Shown one piece after another: positions 5,962 to 9,956 of a stretch of DNA of 9,956 nucleotides; the first letter of the stretch is position 1; each line of letters begins with the position of its first letter. This DNA is from Hyphomicrobiales bacterium (GTDB taxonomy: Bacteria; Pseudomonadota; Alphaproteobacteria; Rhizobiales; Beijerinckiaceae): contig JAQGKM010000155.1 of assembly GCA_028290125.1 (NCBI GenBank), positions 1 to 9,956 on the forward strand. The letters are read 5' to 3'. A program made the translations under genes and the position numbers. The notes below the pieces were generated by a model, which was not told where the DNA came from, did no database searches, and saw nothing but the letters and a program-made list of their open reading frames with translations.

Positions 5962-7053
5962 ATGACGACCGAAGCCACACGTCTCGAAGCCGTCATCGCG
6001 CTGATCCAGCGCGCGCAACTCGATCGCCTGCTGCTGATCGGCAACGGCCATCACATGATCGATCTCGACAATCCGGTCGCGCATATGAGCGGATACCGAT
6101 CCGTCGGGCCCGCGCTTATGTCGATCGAGGCTGATGGTCGCCGCCGTCTCCTCGTCCACGCGGACGAGGAAGATGCGGTTGCGGATTTCGACGGCGATGT
6201 GCAGCTGACGCGCGACATCTTCGCGTCTGTCGCTGAGTTTGTCGGCCATGGCGCCGTGGCGCATGTCGGACTGCCGGACGCGCCCCGCGTTCTCGCGCAG
6301 GCGATCAAAGTCGCCGTTTCAGTTCGGTCGCTCGATGAGGATTTCTACGCGGCCACGGCGGCGAAGACCGAGCGGGAGCTTGACGCTGCGCGGCGCGTGA
6401 CGCGGATCGCCGAGGAGGGCTATGCGCATCTGCTGGAGATCGTGGAGCCGGGCATGCGCGAATGCGATCTCGCCATCGCGGTCAATCTTTTCATGCGGGC
6501 GCGCGGCGCCAATGATTCTTTCCTGATGTTGAATTGCGGGCCACGGCAGGATGCGGTCATGCCGTCCAGCGAACGGCCGATCGCGGCGGGGGACCTGTTG
6601 CTCTGCGAACTGTCGCCCAGCGTGGAAGGCCAGTTCACGCAGATCTGCCGCACGGTTTCGATCGGGCCGGCGGCGGCAATCGTCGAGGAAAAATATCTGC
6701 TGCTGGTCGCTGCGATGCAACACGGCATTGCGCGCGTGAGGCCCGGCGCGCGCGTCGGCGACGTCTGCGCCGCCATCGACGACGATTTGTCGGCCGCGGG
6801 TTACGCGCAATATTCGCGGCCGCCCTTCATCCGGCGCCGCGGCCACGGGCTCGGTTCGGGTTCGACCGCGCCTGGCGACGTCTCTGTCGACAATGACACG
6901 CGTCTGACGCCCGGCATGCTGTTCATGGTGCATCCCAACCAGTTCCTGCCGGAGACCGGCTACATGATGTGCGGTGAGCCTGTCGTCTGCACGACTGACG
7001 GATTTGAGTTGCTGACCGCGCGTGGCTCTGCGCTCGCGCAAACGAAAGGCTGA
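5962..7053 (+). CDS. M24 family (Xaa-Pro peptidase/creatinase fold) protein with altered metal site
   Basis: A 363-residue protein with a creatinase-like N-terminal domain (about 1-130) and a pita-bread catalytic domain (about 135-360). Family landmarks are recognisable: GDLLLCELSP (210-219), FTQICRT (225-231), RRGHGLGSGS (292-301), LTPGMLFMVHPN (315-326) and CGEPVVCTTDG (337-347). At the five usual metal-ligand positions I read E216 for Asp, Q227 for Asp, H295 kept, H324 for Glu and E339 kept. A normal di-metal peptidase site therefore looks lost, as in creatinase, which works without metal using a conserved His. It may cleave a C-N bond of a small molecule rather than a peptide. It follows the decarboxylase-like gene by 7 bp and precedes a second M24-like gene by 5 bp. 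Family confidence is high; function unknown. Confidence 0.85.
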   Translation: MTTEATRLEAVIALIQRAQLDRLLLIGNGHHMIDLDNPVAHMSGYRSVGPALMSIEADGRRRLLVHADEEDAVADFDGDVQLTRDIFASVAEFVGHGAVAHVGLPDAPRVLAQAIKVAVSVRSLDEDFYAATAAKTERELDAARRVTRIAEEGYAHLLEIVEPGMRECDLAIAVNLFMRARGANDSFLMLNCGPRQDAVMPSSERPIAAGDLLLCELSPSVEGQFTQICRTVSIGPAAAIVEEKYLLLVAAMQHGIARVRPGARVGDVCAAIDDDLSAAGYAQYSRPPFIRRRGHGLGSGSTAPGDVSVDNDTRLTPGMLFMVHPNQFLPETGYMMCGEPVVCTTDGFELLTARGSALAQTKG

Positions 7054-7058
7054 GCGCC

Positions 7059-8045
7059 ATGCTGATGCCGTCCATCGCGCTGCCGACCGGCCCCTATGAC
7101 TGGAACCCGACGTCGCCGCCGCGTGCGACCTATGAGACTCGCCTGTCGCGTCTGCGCGAGACCATGCGGGCGCGCGGCCTGTCGCATGTGATCGTCTATG
7201 GCAACACGTTCGATCACGAAGCGCTGGCCTGGTTCAGCCATATGACGCCGAAGCTCGGTCCGGCGCTGATGCTCGTGGGGCAAGAGGGCGCGCCTCGTCT
7301 CGTCTTTGCGGGCGGCCCCGGCATGAAGCCGTCCGCAGCGCGGCTGACCTGGATCGAGGATGTGACGGCGCTCCGCGGGCTCGACAAGGAGGTCGCGGCA
7401 TGGCTCGACGGGGCGTCTGAGCCGCGCATCGGGCTCGTGAGCGGCGCGTCGATCCTGCAGGGTGATTTCGACGCGTTGCAGAAGGGCGCCGGGCGCCCGC
7501 TTGTGGAGCTCGACGTGTCTCGTCCTTTCGGGGAGGTCGAAGCCAGCGTCCGCGCCAGCGCGCGCCTGTTGCAGGTCGTCGCCGATCATCTCTATCGCGA
7601 GGCGAAGGAGGGGGCGGACGCCGGCGCGCTGGCGCTGGGCGCCGAGCGGCTGGCCTACGCGACGGGCGCGCAGGACGTGCGGCTTCGTCTGGCACGCAAG
7701 CCGTTCGGGGCTCCCGTCACGCTGCCGGATGCGCCGATGCTGATCGCCTTGCCCGCGCCCGTCGCGCTGGCGGTGCGTTATGATGGGTACTGGGCTGCTG
7801 CTAATTTCATGCTGGGCGACATCGCCGGGCTTGCGCCTGCGGTCAGCGCCAGTCTTGAAGCGTCGCGCGAGTGGCGGGCCTATGCGAACCGCGTGGCCTT
7901 TCCCGAACCGCCACTTGCGGAAGACGGCCTTGTGCAGGCGTTCGCGACCGTCGAGGGCGCCCGGTTCTCAGCGCCCTGCATTGCCGGGGCAGGGCGCCGT
8001 GACTGGCTGTTTTGTCCGCCGGGACTCAAGCTCGCAGGATGTTGA
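7059..8045 (+). CDS. Degenerate M24/creatinase-like protein, probable partner of the preceding gene
   Basis: A 328-residue protein with weak but visible M24 layout. A creatinase-type N-terminal domain (about 25-150) includes RLSRLRETMRARGLSHVIVY (28-47). A helical stretch VRASARLLQVVADHLYREA (164-182) resembles the start of the pita-bread domain, and VRYDGYWAAANFML (239-252) lies where active members carry D.G..Y.GY..D. The GHG motif and the glutamates of the last part are absent, and the protein is shorter than active relatives. It is probably catalytically inactive alone and may form a heteromer with the 5962-7053 product, with which it is almost certainly co-translated (5-bp gap). The ATG at 7059 is used, with AAAGG upstream; Met3 is an alternative. 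It overlaps the tail of the convergent LysR gene by 20 bp. The family assignment is moderate, from layout rather than strong motifs. Confidence 0.65.
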   Translation: MLMPSIALPTGPYDWNPTSPPRATYETRLSRLRETMRARGLSHVIVYGNTFDHEALAWFSHMTPKLGPALMLVGQEGAPRLVFAGGPGMKPSAARLTWIEDVTALRGLDKEVAAWLDGASEPRIGLVSGASILQGDFDALQKGAGRPLVELDVSRPFGEVEASVRASARLLQVVADHLYREAKEGADAGALALGAERLAYATGAQDVRLRLARKPFGAPVTLPDAPMLIALPAPVALAVRYDGYWAAANFMLGDIAGLAPAVSASLEASREWRAYANRVAFPEPPLAEDGLVQAFATVEGARFSAPCIAGAGRRDWLFCPPGLKLAGC

Positions 8046-8910
8046 TCATGCGTTGCGCCATCGGACCGGGGTCGGCGCCATAGACGCAACGGATCTGCAA
8101 GGGCGCCAGCGGCTTTGCGAGGTCGAGCGCGATCAGCGCGCCCGTGCGCAGGTCGTCGGCGCTCGTGCATTGCGGCAGGCAGGCGATGTAATTTCCATGC
8201 CGGACCGCCTCGCGCACGGACGCTGATTCCTGCAGCTCCAGCGCAATGTCGAAATGCTCGAGGCCGATCGACCGCAGCGCGCGCTCGGCCATGTGGAAGT
8301 AGCGCGACTGACGAAGCCCGGTGGCGAAGGCGTGCTTGCGCAGGTCGGCTGGCGTGACGCCCTTTACGCCCGCCAGCGGATGAGATTTGCCCGTTAGCAG
8401 AAGCAAAGGCTCTCGCCCGACGATCTCCGACTGCAGGCCCTGCACGGGACCGGAGCTGAGCAGCAATCCCAGTTGCACGGCGCCGCTTTCCACAAGCCCA
8501 AGCACATCCTCGATCGTGCCGATCCGCGTCACCACGCGCGAGCGCGGATGCTTTTTCGAGAAGATGCCGAGATAGGGGGGCAGGAACGTCGTCGCGAGGT
8601 CGCGATGCGCGGCGAACATGATTTCCTGCGTCTGCTTCGCTTTCAGTCCCGCGAGCTTCGCCGCTGCATCGCCGCTGAGCCGGATGACTTCGCCCGCCAT
8701 GGAATAAACGACATTGCCGGCCGGCGTGAGTTGCGGGCGCGCGCCGCGGTGGCGCAGAAGAAGCGCCTGTCCCACCTGACGTTCCAGCGCCTTGACATGC
8801 GCGCCGACGGAAGGTTGGGCGATGCCGAGCCGATCTGCGGCGGCGTTGAAGCCACCCAGATCGACTACGGTCTTGAATACCAGAAGCCTCCGCGGGCTCG
8901 CTTCTATCAT
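8026..8910 (-). CDS. LysR-type transcriptional regulator
   Basis: A 294-residue LysR-family protein. The winged helix-turn-helix spans about residues 6-64, with the recognition region AAADRLGIAQPSVGAHVKAL (23-42) and the LTPAGN turn (61-66). The effector-binding domain from about 90 to the end has the PBP-like two-lobe layout, with LPPYLGIFSKKHPRSRV (109-125) as the usual start of the sensing domain. These proteins typically bind a pathway intermediate and activate divergent catabolic genes. The ATG at 8910 has GGGGAAA upstream. It is divergent from the HyuA gene, with a near-perfect inverted repeat (8938-8955) 28 bp before its start, consistent with autoregulation. Similar repeats at the other two divergent promoters make it the likely regulator of the whole cluster. 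The effector is unknown. Confidence 0.93.
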   Translation of the reverse strand: MIEASPRRLLVFKTVVDLGGFNAAADRLGIAQPSVGAHVKALERQVGQALLLRHRGARPQLTPAGNVVYSMAGEVIRLSGDAAAKLAGLKAKQTQEIMFAAHRDLATTFLPPYLGIFSKKHPRSRVVTRIGTIEDVLGLVESGAVQLGLLLSSGPVQGLQSEIVGREPLLLLTGKSHPLAGVKGVTPADLRKHAFATGLRQSRYFHMAERALRSIGLEHFDIALELQESASVREAVRHGNYIACLPQCTSADDLRTGALIALDLAKPLAPLQIRCVYGADPGPMAQRMINILRA

Positions 8911-8937
8911 GGCGTTTCCCCGATCCTTTTCTATTCT

Positions 8938-8955
8938 TATAGCTCATCGGCTATA
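8938..8955. promoter_or_regulatory. Candidate LysR operator, site 3 (TATAGC-N6-GCTATA)
   Basis: TATAGC-tcatcg-GCTATA is a perfect 6-bp inverted repeat with a 6-nt spacer. It extends with two further outer pairs across one mismatch (8935-8936 with 8957-8958). It lies between the LysR and HyuA genes, 27 bp before the LysR ATG and about 101 bp before the HyuA GTG, the usual place for a LysR recognition site. An adjacent overlapping CTAT-N4-ATAG (8931-8942) may form part of an extended site. The repeat is of even length and so is not a centred T-N11-A; it is closer in style to the ATAC-N7-GTAT sites of BenM/CatM. Confidence 0.68.
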
Positions 8956-9040
8956 GGATTCCAGCCATCTACCCCATTGATATCGTCGAGGGCCCCCCGC
9001 ACTCTTGTCGCAACAGCAAGAGCGTCCACCGGGCGCACAA

Positions 9041-9048
9041 AGGGGAGG
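9041..9048 (+). promoter_or_regulatory. Shine-Dalgarno supporting GTG start of the HyuA gene
   Basis: AGGGGAGG ends 8 nt before the GTG at 9057, and the conserved DIGGTFTD motif follows from residue 7. This settles the start even though it is not ATG. Confidence 0.75.
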
Positions 9049-9056
9049 CGCAGCGC

Positions 9057-9956
9057 GTGATTGTCGTTGCAATCGATATCGGCGGGACATTCACGGACCT
9101 GATCGCCTTCGACACGCAGGCGCAGGAATTCCGCCAGGCCAAGAGCCTGACGACGCCAGGCAATCTCGTTCAGGGCATCATCGATTGCCTCAACAAGAGC
9201 GGCATCGACATTGGCGAGATCGCGGAGCTGATCCACGGCTCGACCACGGCCATCAACACGCTGATCGAGCGCAAGGGCGCCAGGACCGGGCTGATCGTCA
9301 CGCGCGGCACACGGGACGTCTACGCCATCGGCCGCGGCAATCGTCCTGAAGCCTATAACCTGTTCTTCCACCGCCACCGCCCGCTGGTGCCGCGCTCGCT
9401 GACGCGCGAGGTCAACGGCCGACTGCTCGCCTCGGGCGACGTGCACGAACCTCTTGATGACGCATCTGTCGCCGATGCGATTGCGTTGCTGAAGGCCGAG
9501 GGCTGCGAAGCGGTCGCGGTGTGCCTGCTGCACTCCTACATCAATCCCGACCATGAGAAAGCGGTGGGCGCCGCGGTGCGCGCGGCGATGCCGGACGCCT
9601 ACCTGTCGCTGTCGCACGAGATCTTGCGCGAGTATCGCGAATACGAGCGCATGTCGACGACCGTGGTGAACGCCTATATCGGCCCCAAGGTCGGCGGCTA
9701 TGTCGCGAGCCTCGAGAACAATCTCGAAAAGGTCGGCTTCGGCGGCAAGCTGTCGATCATGCGGTCGAACGGCGGCGTGATGACGCCGGCGGTGGCGACG
9801 AGCCGCCCCGTGGCGATGATGGAATCCGGACCAGTCGGCGGCATCATCGCCTGCGCGCGCTTCGGCCAGATACTAGATCTCAGCGACGTCATCTCCTTCG
9901 ATATGGGCGGCACCACCGCAAAGGCCAGCCTCGTCAAGGATGGCCAGCCGACGCTG
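9057..9956 (+). CDS. Hydantoinase A/5-oxoprolinase family protein, HyuA-like (partial, 3' end outside window)
   Basis: The first 300 codons of a protein normally about 680-700 residues long; the frame is open at the window edge. It belongs to the ASKHA-fold family of ATP-dependent N-methylhydantoinases, 5-oxoprolinases and acetone/acetophenone carboxylase subunits. Visible motifs: phosphate-binding DIGGTFTD (7-14), HGSTTAINTLIERKGA (60-75), SNGG and ESGPVGG in the second half, and DMGGTTAK near the edge. The product usually works with a HyuB partner, expected just downstream but out of view. Possible reactions are ATP-driven opening of a cyclic amide or carboxylation of a ketone; the sequence does not decide between them. 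It is divergent from LysR with a candidate operator about 101 bp upstream, so probably inducible and first gene of an operon. Confidence 0.92.
   Translation, partial: MIVVAIDIGGTFTDLIAFDTQAQEFRQAKSLTTPGNLVQGIIDCLNKSGIDIGEIAELIHGSTTAINTLIERKGARTGLIVTRGTRDVYAIGRGNRPEAYNLFFHRHRPLVPRSLTREVNGRLLASGDVHEPLDDASVADAIALLKAEGCEAVAVCLLHSYINPDHEKAVGAAVRAAMPDAYLSLSHEILREYREYERMSTTVVNAYIGPKVGGYVASLENNLEKVGFGGKLSIMRSNGGVMTPAVATSRPVAMMESGPVGGIIACARFGQILDLSDVISFDMGGTTAKASLVKDGQPTL

Noticed and set aside
7880..8947. A 355-codon minus-strand frame overlapping the LysR gene
   Set aside because: It is the out-of-frame shadow of LysR; the true frame has the helix-turn-helix and full-length effector domain.
8938..8955. 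Classical centred T-N11-A LysR box
   Set aside because: The repeat has an even total length, so its symmetry axis cannot fit a T-N11-A core; it is described by its actual arms and spacing instead.
1..9956. Insertion sequences, tRNA genes, CRISPR arrays or phage genes
   Set aside because: No transposase motif, terminal repeat pair, tRNA-like fold or regularly spaced repeat was seen on either strand.

Overview
The window is high-GC (clearly above 60%), densely coded bacterial DNA with short intergenic gaps, GTG as well as ATG starts and purine-rich Shine-Dalgarno sequences. Together with the kinds of catabolic and transport genes present, this suggests an alphaproteobacterium, perhaps of the Rhizobiales/Hyphomicrobiales. 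That placement is an inference; there is no rRNA or marker gene to confirm it. No mobile element, tRNA, CRISPR array or prophage gene was seen.

Layout, left to right: (1) On the minus strand, an SsuB/TauB-like ABC ATPase (431-1228) followed by its SsuC/TauC-like permease (1-429, cut by the window edge). (2) A 200-bp gap, then on the minus strand a Tat-signal amidohydrolase (1429-2466). This is divergent from an intradiol ring-cleavage dioxygenase of the hydroxyquinol type (2633-3499, plus). (3) An MmgE/PrpD-family protein (3501-4814, minus) that meets the dioxygenase tail to tail with one base between them. It is divergent from a tight three-gene plus-strand operon: a 4,5-dihydroxyphthalate decarboxylase-like protein (5007-5954), an M24 (Xaa-Pro peptidase/creatinase fold) protein with most metal ligands replaced (5962-7053), and a second, even more degenerate M24-like protein (7059-8045). 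(4) A LysR-type regulator (8026-8910, minus), divergent from a HyuA/hydantoinase-A-oxoprolinase family gene (9057 to the right edge, plus).

The set reads as a catabolic island for an aromatic or N-containing cyclic acid. A nitrate/sulfonate/taurine-type importer could bring the substrate in. HyuA, the M24 pair, the amidohydrolase, the decarboxylase-like protein and the PrpD-family protein could trim or remodel it. The hydroxyquinol-type dioxygenase could then open the ring. The exact substrate cannot be read from the sequence.

The most notable signal outside the genes is a shared inverted repeat, roughly YATAGS-N6-GCTAYW. One copy lies in each of the three divergent intergenic regions (2527-2544, 4895-4912, 8938-8955), about 90-100 bp before the plus-strand start codon each time. 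It is nearly perfect in front of the LysR gene itself. This suggests that the LysR protein autoregulates and controls all three divergent promoters as one regulon. The motif was not found anywhere else in the window by eye.
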